Notes under the pieces: model-generated
Database searches by the model: none
What the model was told of the DNA's origin: nothing
Seen by the model: the letters and a program-made list of their open reading frames with translations, nothing else
Program-made: the position numbers and the translations under genes
Source: SG8-30 sp963710135
Lineage (GTDB): Bacteria; Pseudomonadota; Gammaproteobacteria; Steroidobacterales; Steroidobacteraceae
Direction: 5' to 3'
Assembly (NCBI GenBank): GCA_963710135.1
Contig: CAVPYY010000006.1
Coordinates: 434,001-498,000, forward strand
Length of the DNA: 64,000 nt
In this document: one piece after another, positions 25,056-33,811 of the stretch
Numbering within the stretch: the first letter of the stretch is position 1
Layout: each line of letters starts with the position of its first letter

Positions 25056-26144
25056 ATGACCGCTGAGCACACCGAAGCCGAGCTGGCCGCGCTACGCGCG
25101 CGCCTCGACGAATTGGGCCGGCAGCTCGGCTTTCAGCAGGTCGGCGTCGCGGGCATCGATCTGTCGGCCGACGAGGCGCTGCTCGAGCGCTGGCTTGCGG
25201 AAGGCCGTCACGGCGAGATGAGCTACATGGCCCGTCACGGCACGCGCCGCAGCCGGCCGGCCGAACTCGTGCCGGGCACCTTGCGGGTGATCAGCGTGCG
25301 TATGGACTGCTTCGCACCGGATGCGGCGCCGGCCGAGGAAGTGCTTGCCGACGGCAGCAAGGCCTACGTAGCCCGCTACGCGCTCGGTCGCGACTACCAC
25401 AACATCCTGCGTCGCCGGCTGCAGCGGCTGGCCGACGCGCTCGAGGCGGAGATCGGCCCTTTTGGCTATCGCGCCTTCGTCGATTCCGCCCCGGTGCTGG
25501 AGAAACCGCTGGCACGCAACGCGGGGCTTGGCTGGATCGGCAAGCACACCAACCTGCTCAATCGCCGCGCCGGCTCCCAGTTCGTGCTGGGCGAGCTCTA
25601 CACGGACCTGCCGTTGCCGGTCGACGTCCCCGCAGACGACCACTGCGGCAGCTGCAGCGCCTGCATCACCGCCTGCCCCACCGGCGCCATCACCGCGCCC
25701 TATCAGCTCGATGCGCGCCGCTGCATCAGCTACCTGACCATCGAGTACCACGGCTCGATCCCGCTCGAGTTCCGGGAAGCGATCGGCAACCGGGTGTTCG
25801 GCTGCGACGACTGCCAGCTGTTCTGCCCCTGGAACAAGTTCGCGCGCCTGGCCACCGACCCCGGCTTTCGCACGCGCGAGGGTCTGGACGCTGCGGCACT
25901 GACCGACTTGTTCGGGTGGAGCGAAGAGCAGTATCTGCAGCGCACCGCGGGCAGTGCGCTGCGCCGCCTGGGCTACCGGCGCTGGCTGAGAAACATCGCG
26001 GTCGCGCTCGGCAACGCGCCGACCTCCCTCACGGTGATCGACGCCTTGCGCGCGCGGGCCGGCTTTGCCGACCCGGTTGTCGCCGAGACCGTGGCCTGGG
26101 CGCTGGCCCGTCATCACGACCGGGCCGGCTCCGACCTGTCGTGA
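25056..26144 (+). CDS. queG: Epoxyqueuosine reductase
   Basis: A 362-residue cobalamin-dependent iron-sulfur enzyme for the last step of queuosine synthesis in tRNA. Two cubane-binding motifs are present: CGSCSACITACPTGAI and, further on, CDDCQLFCPWN. The N-terminal cobalamin domain carries the FVDSAPVLEKPLARNAGLGWIGK string (aspartate in DSAPV). HEAT-like C-terminal residues complete it. Length is typical. Divergent from nnrD, as yjeS (queG) is in E. coli. Confidence 0.97.
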   Translation: MTAEHTEAELAALRARLDELGRQLGFQQVGVAGIDLSADEALLERWLAEGRHGEMSYMARHGTRRSRPAELVPGTLRVISVRMDCFAPDAAPAEEVLADGSKAYVARYALGRDYHNILRRRLQRLADALEAEIGPFGYRAFVDSAPVLEKPLARNAGLGWIGKHTNLLNRRAGSQFVLGELYTDLPLPVDVPADDHCGSCSACITACPTGAITAPYQLDARRCISYLTIEYHGSIPLEFREAIGNRVFGCDDCQLFCPWNKFARLATDPGFRTREGLDAAALTDLFGWSEEQYLQRTAGSALRRLGYRRWLRNIAVALGNAPTSLTVIDALRARAGFADPVVAETVAWALARHHDRAGSDLS

Positions 26145-26153
26145 TCGCGACGC

Positions 26154-26714
26154 TCAGGGCAGCAGCTTCTCGATGGCCTCGCTGAGCGCCGGCGAGTCCG
26201 GCGAGACGCTGCTCTTGAAGTACTGGACGGTCTTGCCGTCGGCGCTGACCAGATATTTGTTGAAGTTCCAGCTCGGCTCACTGCTGCGGCGGCCCAGCTC
26301 GCGGAACACCGGGTTCGCCTGCGCGCCCTTGACCGAACTGGGCGCCAGCATGGTGAAGGTTACGCCGTAGTTGATGAAGCACACCTCCGCCGTCTCCGCC
26401 TCGTCGCGCGCCTCCTGCCGGAAATCGTTGGACGGGAAGCCGAGCACGACGAGCCCGCGCTCCTTGTACTTCTGGTTGAGCGCCTCGAGTCCACCGAACT
26501 GCGAGGTGAAGCCGCAGTGGCTGGCCGTGTTGACGATCAGGACCGGCTTGCCCGCCGTCTCGGCGCACAGATTGACGCTCTCGGAGGAGCGCAGCTTCTT
26601 GAAGTCGTGGTCGAGAAACGCCGGGCACTGGGCAGCGTGTGCGGCATGGCCGGCAAGTAGCAGGGCGGCGCCCAGCGCCAGTGCGGCGCAGAAAGAGAGA
26701 CTGATTCGGGTCAC
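26154..26714 (-). CDS. Secreted glutathione peroxidase-like thiol peroxidase
   Basis: A 186-residue protein. The GTG at 26714, with AGGAG about 10 nt upstream, opens a clear signal peptide (RISLSFCAALALGAALLLAGHAAHA), so the enzyme acts in the periplasm. The peroxidatic site is Cys, not selenocysteine (NTASHCGFTSQF). The usual Gln region reads GFPSNDF and the Trp-Asn motif is WNFNKYLV. A second Cys (EVCFINYG) may resolve the disulfide, so thioredoxin-type reductants are likely. It is convergent with queG, 9 nt apart, and stands alone. Confidence 0.9.
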   Translation of the reverse strand: MTRISLSFCAALALGAALLLAGHAAHAAQCPAFLDHDFKKLRSSESVNLCAETAGKPVLIVNTASHCGFTSQFGGLEALNQKYKERGLVVLGFPSNDFRQEARDEAETAEVCFINYGVTFTMLAPSSVKGAQANPVFRELGRRSSEPSWNFNKYLVSADGKTVQYFKSSVSPDSPALSEAIEKLLP

Positions 26715-26858
26715 GATACGACTCCTCGAAGTTGGTTGGCTGGCCGCTGACCAGCCGTGGATCGGGAAGCGCAGGCCGGCTGCCCGCTGCTTTTCGTCCG
26801 CCGAAGACATTCGCAGCAGGTGGGGCGCCGGATTCCCGGGTCGGGGCGTCGCCGAGCC

Positions 26859-27707
26859 CTAGACCCGCACCCGCAGATTGTCGATCAGGCGGGTCTCGCC
26901 GAGACGGGCGGCAGCCAGCAGCACCAGTTCGCTGTCGCCGTCGCGCGGCGGCAGCAGATCGTGGCTGCGCCGGACCGAGAAGTAGTCCGGCACGAACCCG
27001 TCCCGCGCCAGCTGTTCGACCCCCGCCGCCTCGACTTCCATCCAGCGACGCTCGCCCTCCTGGATGCGCTTGCGGGCGGCCTTGAGGGCCTCGTGGAGAC
27101 GCGGCGCGCGCGCGCGCTCGGAGCGCGACAGGTACTGATTTCGCGACGACAGCGCCAGGCCGTCGTGATCGCGCACTATCGGCCCCGCCAGTATCTCGAC
27201 CGGCATCGACAGGTCATGCACCATGCGCCGGATGATGGTCAGCTGCTGGAAGTCCTTCTCGCCGAAGACCGCGATATCGGGCTGTACGATGTTGAGCAAC
27301 TTTGCCACGACCGTGGCAACGCCGGCGAAATGGCCGGGCCTGGCCTGTCCCTCGAGAATCGTTCCCAGCTCCGGCACGTCGACCACGACGGTCCGCTCCA
27401 CGCCCAGCGGATAGATTTCGAAAGCGGTGGGCGCGAACAGCAGCTGCACGCCGGACTTGGCAAGGAGATCGCGATCATGCTCAAGGGTGCGCGGATAGCT
27501 GTTGAAGTCCTCGGCGGGCCCGAACTGCAGCGGGTTGACGAAGACGCTCACGATGACCCGCCCGGCGTGCGCCAGCGCGCGCTCGACCAGACTCAGATGA
27601 CCCTTGTGCAGATTGCCCATGGTCGGCACGAAGCCGACGGCCTGGCCCTCGGCGCGCCACGCGGCGACCCGTTCGCGGATGGTGTGAATGCGGTTGACGG
27701 TTTCCAA
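26859..27707 (-). CDS. panC: Pantothenate synthetase
   Basis: A 282-residue enzyme that joins pantoate and beta-alanine using ATP. Nucleotidyltransferase motifs are intact: PTMGNLHKGHLSLV (HxGH), the pantoate loop FVNPLQFGPAEDFNSYPRT, FGEKDFQQL and SSRNQYLSRSER (KMSKS equivalent). Length is normal. It is the last gene of the pcnB-folK-dNK-panB-panC operon, 5 nt after panB. Confidence 0.97.
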   Translation of the reverse strand: METVNRIHTIRERVAAWRAEGQAVGFVPTMGNLHKGHLSLVERALAHAGRVIVSVFVNPLQFGPAEDFNSYPRTLEHDRDLLAKSGVQLLFAPTAFEIYPLGVERTVVVDVPELGTILEGQARPGHFAGVATVVAKLLNIVQPDIAVFGEKDFQQLTIIRRMVHDLSMPVEILAGPIVRDHDGLALSSRNQYLSRSERARAPRLHEALKAARKRIQEGERRWMEVEAAGVEQLARDGFVPDYFSVRRSHDLLPPRDGDSELVLLAAARLGETRLIDNLRVRV

Positions 27708-27712
27708 GATCG

Positions 27713-28540
27713 TCAGAAGCAGTGTTCAGGAGCCGGGTAGCTCTTGTCCTTGACCGCCCGGACGAAGGCCTGCAGGGCCGCCAGCGGACTCGCCGCCCCT
27801 TCCATGAAGTTCTTGGCGAACCGTGGCTTGCGACCCGGGGTCAGGTCGAGCACGTCGTAGAGCACCAGCACCTGCCCGTCGACGTCGGGTCCCGCGCCGA
27901 TGCCGATGGTGGGCACCTCGAGCGCGGCCGTCACTGCCGCGCCCACCGCTGCGGGCACGCACTCCAGCAGCACCATGTCGGCACCGGCCGACTGCAGGTC
28001 GAGCGCGTCGCGCTGCAGGCGCTCGGCCGCCGCCTCGTCGCGGCCCTGGACTCGAAAGCCACCCACCTTGTGCACGGACTGGGGCTTGAGTCCGATGTGC
28101 GCGCACACCGGTATGTCATGGCGCGCCAGGAACTCGACGATGCCGAGCTGGCCGGAGCCGCTTTCGAGCTTGACCATCTTGGCGCCGCCCTCCTGCATCA
28201 GCCGCACTGCATTGGACAGCGCCTGCTCCGGCGTCGCGTAGCTCATGAAGGGCATGTCCGCCACCAGGAAAGGCCTTCCCAGCCCGCGGGCCACGGCGCG
28301 CGAATGGTAGACGATGTCATCCATGGTCACCGGGACCGTGGTCTCGTGACCCTGGATAACCATGCCCAGCGAGTCACCCACCAGCACCACGTCGACACCG
28401 GCCATGTCGACCAGCATGGCGAAGCTCGCGTCGTACGCGGTCAGCCAGGCGACTTTCTCGCCCTCCGCCTTCATGGTGCGCAAGGTCGCGAGATTCACGG
28501 GCGGGCGCGGCGAACCGCGCTGTTCCAGCTGGGTGTACAT
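27713..28540 (-). CDS. panB: 3-methyl-2-oxobutanoate hydroxymethyltransferase
   Basis: A 275-residue TIM-barrel enzyme making ketopantoate from ketoisovalerate and methylene-tetrahydrofolate. Metal and substrate residues are visible in TAYDASFAMLVDMAGVD, VLVGDSLGMVIQGH and VKLESG, and the catalytic Glu is in LLECVP. It lies 7 nt from the upstream kinase gene and 5 nt from panC. Confidence 0.97.
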   Translation of the reverse strand: MYTQLEQRGSPRPPVNLATLRTMKAEGEKVAWLTAYDASFAMLVDMAGVDVVLVGDSLGMVIQGHETTVPVTMDDIVYHSRAVARGLGRPFLVADMPFMSYATPEQALSNAVRLMQEGGAKMVKLESGSGQLGIVEFLARHDIPVCAHIGLKPQSVHKVGGFRVQGRDEAAAERLQRDALDLQSAGADMVLLECVPAAVGAAVTAALEVPTIGIGAGPDVDGQVLVLYDVLDLTPGRKPRFAKNFMEGAASPLAALQAFVRAVKDKSYPAPEHCF

Positions 28541-28547
28541 GGAGGCC

Positions 28548-29207
28548 TCAGGTCTTTAGCGGATTGAAGTAATGGCGGCCGCGCACGGTCCGCCGCACCG
28601 CTTCGAACATCTCGTCGAAATCCCTCGAATCGCCGACCGGGTCGATCTCTGCGGCGTTGACGATCAGCAGTGGCGACGACGAATACTGATGGAAGTAGCG
28701 AGTGTACGCATCAACCAGCTTCTGCAGGTAGTCGGCGTCGATGTAGCGCTCGTAGCGGATGCCGCGGCGCGCAATCCGCTCCAGCAGCACCTCCACCGGC
28801 GCCTGCAGGAACACCACCAGGTCGGGACGCGGCGCGTCCAGCGCCATGCGGGAATACACCTGCTCGTAGAGTGCGTATTCCTGGTCGTCCAGCGTGATCC
28901 TGGCGAACAACCGGTCCTTGTCGAGCAGATAGTCCGCCACGCGGACCGGTGCGAACATGTCCTGCTGGCGCAGTTCCTGGAGTTGCCGGGCGCGCTGGAA
29001 CAGGAAGTACAACTGGGCTGGAAAGGCGGCAGCCCTGGGATTCTTGTAGAAGCGCTCCAGGAAGGGATTCTCGTCCGCCTGCTCGAGCACCGACTCGGCG
29101 CCGACCGCCGCGGCCAGCTTCTTGGCCAGCGACGTCTTGCCGACACCGATCGGCCCCTCGACCACGACGAGGCGATGCGGCCATGACTCGCGGGTCGGTT
29201 CAGTCAC
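28548..29207 (-). CDS. Deoxynucleoside kinase (dGK/dAK/dCK type)
   Basis: A 219-residue P-loop kinase: VVEGPIGVGKTSLAKKLA (about 15-32), EQADENPFLERFYKNP, the DRLFARITLDDQEYALY region and the lid arginines in RIARRGIRYERYIDADYL. This family phosphorylates deoxynucleosides; a few bacteria carry it in pantothenate operons. It sits between folK (3-nt gap) and panB. Whether the substrate is a purine or pyrimidine deoxynucleoside cannot be read from the sequence. Confidence 0.88.
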   Translation of the reverse strand: MTEPTRESWPHRLVVVEGPIGVGKTSLAKKLAAAVGAESVLEQADENPFLERFYKNPRAAAFPAQLYFLFQRARQLQELRQQDMFAPVRVADYLLDKDRLFARITLDDQEYALYEQVYSRMALDAPRPDLVVFLQAPVEVLLERIARRGIRYERYIDADYLQKLVDAYTRYFHQYSSSPLLIVNAAEIDPVGDSRDFDEMFEAVRRTVRGRHYFNPLKT

Positions 29208-29210
29208 ACA

Positions 29211-29705
29211 CTACTCACTGCGAAATGGCCGGACACTGCTCCGGCGCAGCCTGTCGCGCAGGTCGCGCACCCGGGCCTGGCCCTCGATCCACAGCAGCGG
29301 CGCGATCTCCGCCAGAGGATACAGGACGAAATCGCGCTCGTGCAGGCCGGGATGCGGCAGTCGGAGACCGGGCTCATCGACCCGCAGCGACGCAAAGGCC
29401 AGCAGGTCCAGATCGATGACGCGCGGCCCCCAGCGGACGCGGGGCGGCTCGCGACCCATCGCGATCTCGATGCCCTGCAGCGCCGCCAGCAGGTCGCGCG
29501 GCTCGAGCGTGGTCAGCAAGCCGGCGGCAGCATTGACGAAATCGGGCTGGTCCTGCGGACCGAGCGGCGGCGATGCCCACAACCCCGAGACCGACACCAC
29601 CCTGACCGCGGCCAGCTCCCGCAGGCGGCCGACCGCCGTGGTGATCTGGCGAGCCGGTCCATCGAGGTTACTGCCCAGCCCGATATAGGCAGGACGCCAG
29701 CGCAT
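29211..29705 (-). CDS. folK: 6-hydroxymethyl-7,8-dihydropterin pyrophosphokinase
   Basis: A 164-residue folate-pathway enzyme that transfers pyrophosphate from ATP to hydroxymethyl-dihydropterin. It begins MRWRPAYIGLGSNLDGP and has FVNAAAGLLT and RWGPRVIDLDLL, then LPHPGLHERDFVLYPLAEIAP, all family hallmarks. The ATG at 29705 is selected by the typical N-terminus; it is 10 nt after the pcnB stop. Confidence 0.96.
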   Translation of the reverse strand: MRWRPAYIGLGSNLDGPARQITTAVGRLRELAAVRVVSVSGLWASPPLGPQDQPDFVNAAAGLLTTLEPRDLLAALQGIEIAMGREPPRVRWGPRVIDLDLLAFASLRVDEPGLRLPHPGLHERDFVLYPLAEIAPLLWIEGQARVRDLRDRLRRSSVRPFRSE

Positions 29706-29715
29706 CCCCTTGCGC

Positions 29716-31150
29716 TCAGCCAGGATCGGCGGCGGGGCGGCGGCGGCCGCGGCCACCGCGGCGGCGGCGGCGCGGGCGGTTGGCTGGCTCGTCGCCAGCC
29801 GGCTGCTCGGCCTTGACTTGCTCGACGCGCTCGATGCGCTCCGGCTCGGGCAGATCCTGTATCTCGGTCCACCAGCGGGCGATCTCCGGATCCTCTGCGC
29901 CAGCCGCGGCCCGCAACAACAGGAAGTCGTAGGCGGCGCGGAAACGAGGATGCGTCAGCAGGCCCAGCGCCTTGCGCCCGGCGCGGCGGTGAAAGCGCGG
30001 CTGCAGCGCCAGCATCTCGCGCATCGGGATCGAGAAACGCTTCGGCAGGCTGATGCGCCGCCCCTGCTCGCGCACCACCTCGTCCGAGGCGTCGGCAATG
30101 GCGAGCGCCGCGGGCATGCCCGCTTCGAAGCGCTTCTGCGCGTGCGCCGAGATCGGTCCGAACAGCAGCACCGCGAACAGGAACATCGGCGTAACCGGGC
30201 GACCGGCCGCGACGCGCTGGTCGGTCGCATCCAGCCCCGCCAGCAGCAAGCGCTCCGCCATGCCACCCGGCTCGGCGGCCAGCTGGGCCGCGGTCTCCGG
30301 GAACATGTGCTCCAGCAGCCGGTGCTCGACCAGCAGCTCGTGGGCGCGCCGGGCCCGTCCGGAAAGAAACAACTTCTGGAATTCGTCGAGCAGGCGCGCC
30401 GGCGGGATGCCGTCCAGCAGGCTCGCGAGGCGTGGTATCGGCTCGCGCGTCGCGGCGTCCATGCTGAAGCCGAGCTTCGCCTGGAAGCGAACGGCGCGCA
30501 GCATCCGCACCGGATCCTCGCGATAGCGGGTCTCGGGGTCGCCGATCAACCGCAGCGTGCGCGCGTGGACGTCGGCGACGCCACCCGTGTAGTCCCAGAT
30601 CGAGAAGTCCTCGATGTTGTAATAAAGCGAATTGCAGGTGAAATCACGGCGCCAGACGTCCTGATCGATGGAGCCGTAGAGATTGTCCCGGAGCAGCCGG
30701 CCGCGGCCGTCGAGCACGCGCTGGTCATCGGGGGGCAGCCAGTTCGGCCTGCTCGTCGAACTCGAGCTCGGCCTCTCCCTCGGGCTCCTCGATGCTGCCC
30801 TCCTCGTCCGGCTCGTCGGGATCGTGGGCGGCGCGAAACGTGGCGACTTCCACCACGTGATCACCGAAGCGGATATGTGCCAGCCGGAAACGCCGGCCGA
30901 TCAGCCGGCAATTGCGGAACAGGCTCCTGACCTCGTCGGGAGAGGCGTCGGTCGCAACATCGAAGTCCTTGGGCACGATGCCCAGCAGGATGTCGCGGAC
31001 ACAGCCGCCCACCAGGAAAGCCTGGTATCCGGCGTCGCGGAGCCGGTAAAGCACCTTCAGCGCGCTGGAGGCGACCAGCGAACGGGAGACGGTGTGCTCG
31101 GGCCTGGGGATGATGACCGGCGTATTCGTCGGGATGGATCGGTCGTTCAA
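29716..31150 (-). CDS. pcnB: Poly(A) polymerase I (frame-disrupted at a G6/C6 run)
   Basis: The nucleotidyltransferase head is clear: HTVSRSLVASSALKVLYRL, FLVGGCVRDILLG and PKDFDVATDASPDEV. The rest continues in another frame from LLRDNLYGSIDQDVWRRDFTCNSLYYN through REDPVRMLRAVRFQAKLGF to an Arg-rich tail. The switch is at a run of six G on the plus strand (30730-30735); five would restore AAPDDQRVL. Span is 3n+1, and corrected length would be about 477 residues. TTG at 31150 is the most plausible start. PcnB adds poly(A) tails to RNA for decay. Confidence 0.92.
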
Positions 31151-31168
31151 GTAGGGTAGCGGGTCCGC

Positions 31169-31196
31169 TTGAGGTCGGAGAGTAGGCCTATATAAT
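31169..31196 (+). promoter_or_regulatory. Promoter of tRNA-Glu
   Basis: TTGAGG (31169-31174) and a perfect TATAAT (31191-31196) with a 16-nt spacer, 44 nt upstream of the mature tRNA. It lies within 20 nt of the putative pcnB start on the opposite strand. Confidence 0.75.
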
Positions 31197-31240
31197 ACAC
31201 GCCCCCTGACAGCAGCCGCTGTCTTGCGGCGCGGAACTGT

Positions 31241-31316
31241 GCTCCCATCGTCTAGAGGCCCAGGACACAGCCCTCTCAAGGCTGCGACGAGGGTTCGAAT
31301 CCCTCTGGGAGCGCCA
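31241..31316 (+). tRNA. tRNA-Glu (anticodon CTC)
   Basis: A 76-nt tRNA including encoded CCA. Acceptor GCTCCCA pairs TGGGAGC, anticodon stem CAGCC/GGCTG encloses CTCTCAA with CTC in the anticodon position, and the T-arm contains GGTTCGAATCC. It reads GAG. Most bacteria manage with only the TTC isoacceptor; a CTC isoacceptor is common in GC-rich genomes. Confidence 0.96.
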
Positions 31317-31329
31317 CCGCACGCGTTGG

Positions 31330-31360
31330 GGCCCGGCCGGCAGCCGCCGGGTCGCGGGCC
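31330..31360 (+). terminator. Hairpin after tRNA-Glu
   Basis: GGCCCG-g-CCGGC, loop AGCC, GCCGG-gtcg-CGGGCC: eleven pairs in two stacked stems with a small asymmetric loop, 13 nt past the tRNA. There is no U-run. It may end tRNA transcription, or form part of the leader of the next gene, whose GGAGG lies just after it. Confidence 0.4.
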
Positions 31361-31373
31361 TCGGAGGTAGCCC

Positions 31374-32114
31374 TTGGGCACCCTGCCGTCTCAAGTTCGT
31401 GTCGCGATGTGGTCCGGGCCCCGCAACATCTCCACCGCGCTGATGCGCTCGTTCGGCTCCCGGCCTGACACCGTGGTGTGCGACGAGCCCCTTTACGCTC
31501 ATTACCTGAAGGCGACCGGTGCCCGGCATCCGGGACGGGACGAGATCATCGCCGCGCACGACAGCGACTGGCGCAGCGTGGTCGCCTGGCTGACCGGACC
31601 CGTGCCCGCCGGGCGGCGGGTCTTCTACCAGAAGCACATGGCCCACCACCTGCTTCCAGAGATCGGTCGGGACTGGCTCGACCGACTGCAGCACGCGTTC
31701 TTGATCCGCGAGCCCGCCGGAATGCTGAATTCGCTGGCGCGAGTCATCGATCCGATTCGGCTGGAGGACACGGGCCTGCCGCAGCAATGCGAACTGTTCG
31801 ACCGCGTCGCCGACCAGCGTGGCAGCGCCCCGCCGGTGATCGACGCGGCCGACGTGCTCGCCGATCCGCGCCGCGTGCTGGGCAGCCTGTGCGCCGCGCT
31901 CGGCGTGCCCGCCTCGGAGGCGATGTTGAGCTGGGCGCCGGGTCCGCGCAGCACGGACGGCGTGTGGGCACGGTACTGGTACGAATCAGTCGAGACCTCG
32001 ACGGGCTTCGAGCCGCCACGACCGCCGTCGCCGCCGGCGGCGGGGTTGCTGGCACTCTACGAACGGTGCCTGCCCTACTATCGTCGCCTTCATGGACATC
32101 GCCTCGAGGCCTGA
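31374..32114 (+). CDS. Sulfotransferase-like P-loop protein paired with an aminotransferase
   Basis: A 246-residue protein. The N-terminus VAMWSGPRNISTALMRSFGSR is a sulfotransferase-type phosphate-binding loop, followed by DEPLYAHYLKATGARHPGRD and KHMAHHLL. The later segments LIREPAGMLNSL and PPVIDAADVLADP match the PAPS-binding second motif region. TTG at 31374 is the start, set by GGAGG about 8 nt upstream. The next gene, 6 nt downstream, is a class IV aminotransferase. From memory, plant branched-chain aminotransferase-like proteins carry this domain fused to that aminotransferase. The substrate is unknown and true sulfotransferase activity is not established. Confidence 0.78.
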   Translation: MGTLPSQVRVAMWSGPRNISTALMRSFGSRPDTVVCDEPLYAHYLKATGARHPGRDEIIAAHDSDWRSVVAWLTGPVPAGRRVFYQKHMAHHLLPEIGRDWLDRLQHAFLIREPAGMLNSLARVIDPIRLEDTGLPQQCELFDRVADQRGSAPPVIDAADVLADPRRVLGSLCAALGVPASEAMLSWAPGPRSTDGVWARYWYESVETSTGFEPPRPPSPPAAGLLALYERCLPYYRRLHGHRLEA

Positions 32115-32120
32115 ATCACC

Positions 32121-33023
32121 GTGCTGCAGCAATTCGACGAACGCAATCGCGACCTGCTCGTCAACATCAACGGCGTGCTGAGCCACCGGGACCAGGCCCG
32201 CATCAGCCCTTTCGACAGCGTCGTGCAGGGCGGCGACGCCGTCTGGGAAGGGCTGCGCCTCTATGGCGGCCGGATCTTCCGGCTGAGCGCGCATCTCGAC
32301 CGGCTGCGCGCGTCGGCGCAGGCGCTCGCCTTCGACCGCATCCCGGATAATCAGTCGATCGTCGCCGAGATCCGCCGCACGCTCGACGCCAACGGCATGC
32401 ATGACGGCGTGCACATTCGCCTGACCCTGACCCGCGGCATCAAGGTCACTTCCGGCATGGATCCGCGCCTGAACCAGTCCGGGCCGACCTTGATCGTGCT
32501 GGCCGAGTTCAAGGCGCCGGTGTACGCGCGCGATGGCCTGACGCTGGCCACCAGCAGCGTGCGCCGCTTTCCCCCCGATTGCCTGGACCCGAAGATCCAC
32601 CACAACAATCTGCTGCAGTCGATACTCGCCAAGATCGAGGCCAACGCGGCCGGGGCCGACGACGCCATCATGCTCGACCGGCAGGGCTTCATCGCCGAGA
32701 CGAACGCCACCCACCTGTTCCTGGTATCGCGTGGCGCACTGTCGACACCGTCGACCCGTGCCTGCCCGGAGGGCATCACCCGGGCGGCGGTGCTGGAACT
32801 CTGCGCGCGCCACGCCATCCCCTGCGAGGTCCGCGACCTGTCGCTGGCGGAGCTGTATCGGGCGGACGAGGTCTTCTGCACCGGCACCATGGGCGAGTTG
32901 GCCGGCGTCACACGCGCCGACGGAAGAGTCATCGGCAGCGGCGCAGTGGGGCCGGTCACGCGGCGGCTGGCGGACCTGTACGCCGCGCTGACCGCTGCCG
33001 AGGGCGAACCGGTCCTGGCCTGA
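32121..33023 (+). CDS. Class IV aminotransferase (BCAT/D-amino acid transaminase-like)
   Basis: A 300-residue PLP enzyme of fold type IV. The PLP lysine is in LDPKIHHNNLLQSILAKIEA; phosphate and cofactor residues lie in FIAETNATHLFLV and CTGTMGELAGVTR. The N-terminal FDSVVQGGDAVWEGLRLYGG fits the family. A GTG at 32121 starts it, 6 nt after the sulfotransferase-like gene, so the two are almost surely cotranscribed. The KxxxxxLL spacing is nearer to D-amino acid or 4-amino-4-deoxychorismate-type enzymes than to IlvE; substrate unknown. Confidence 0.88.
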   Translation: MLQQFDERNRDLLVNINGVLSHRDQARISPFDSVVQGGDAVWEGLRLYGGRIFRLSAHLDRLRASAQALAFDRIPDNQSIVAEIRRTLDANGMHDGVHIRLTLTRGIKVTSGMDPRLNQSGPTLIVLAEFKAPVYARDGLTLATSSVRRFPPDCLDPKIHHNNLLQSILAKIEANAAGADDAIMLDRQGFIAETNATHLFLVSRGALSTPSTRACPEGITRAAVLELCARHAIPCEVRDLSLAELYRADEVFCTGTMGELAGVTRADGRVIGSGAVGPVTRRLADLYAALTAAEGEPVLA

Positions 33024-33052
33024 ACTGCGCCGGGCGGCGCGCGGCAACGCCG

Positions 33053-33811
33053 TCAGGCCGGCTCGGGCGGGTCGCGCAAGAGCAGCAGGCGGATGACGCC
33101 GATCCCGGTCAGCCCCGCCACAGCCATGGCGGGCAGCGCCACGCCCGGCGGCTGGCCCTCCTTCAGGGCAATGCCCAGGGCGGCCCAGGTGATGACGACG
33201 AGGAAGATCACGTCTCCGGCGCGCAGGTAGACGAACAGCCCGGCCGCCAGCGCGATCGCCAGCATCGCCTGCGACCACCGCTCCGGATCGATGCCCAGGC
33301 CCAGTGCGTCCTGGGCCACGACCACTACCCCTAGGTTGGCGAGCGTCGCGATGGTGATCCAGCCGAGATACAGGCTGAACGGCGCATCGACGCACCACGC
33401 CTCCGCCAGCGAGCGCGGTGGCGGCGACTCGAGACTGCGGTAGATGGCGAGCAACGCCAGGAACAGCAGCAGCATCAAGGCCAGGGTCGCCGCCAGGCGT
33501 TCGTGGTGCCAGAACACGAGCCAGGCGATGTTGGTGACGCCGGTGAACACATAGACCGGGCGGATCGCCGCGGCGCGGCTCGAGCGCGCGCCGCGCGGCG
33601 TCCATTGCCAGACGGCGAAGGCGATCAGGCCGAGGTAGATCACGCTCCAGATTCCGAACACCCAGCCGGCCGGCGCGAACGGCAGGTCGTAGCGTGCCGC
33701 GACCTCGCCGGTCCGCTGCCCGGCGATTCCCCGGGTGTTTGCCAGGGTGTTGGCCGCGAGCGTCGCAAGCGTGACGCCGGTCACGAGCAGTTTTTCGAGC
33801 GTTTCCTTCAT
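33053..33811 (-). CDS. TspO/MBR-related membrane protein
   Basis: A 252-residue integral membrane protein with about seven hydrophobic segments. The sequence FAPAGWVFGIWSVIYLGLIAF near residue 45-65 resembles the P-x-W-x-F-x-x-W-x-x-I/L-Y core of TspO tryptophan-rich sensors. It is longer than classical TspO (about 155 aa), fitting the extended bacterial/eukaryotic relatives of this superfamily. Ligand (tetrapyrrole, lipid) is unknown. It is convergent with the aminotransferase, 29 nt apart, and stands alone. Confidence 0.65.
   Translation of the reverse strand: MKETLEKLLVTGVTLATLAANTLANTRGIAGQRTGEVAARYDLPFAPAGWVFGIWSVIYLGLIAFAVWQWTPRGARSSRAAAIRPVYVFTGVTNIAWLVFWHHERLAATLALMLLLFLALLAIYRSLESPPPRSLAEAWCVDAPFSLYLGWITIATLANLGVVVVAQDALGLGIDPERWSQAMLAIALAAGLFVYLRAGDVIFLVVITWAALGIALKEGQPPGVALPAMAVAGLTGIGVIRLLLLRDPPEPA

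Noticed and set aside
26154..26714. Selenocysteine in the glutathione peroxidase
   Set aside because: The active-site codon encodes Cys within NTASHCGFT; there is no in-frame TGA at that position.
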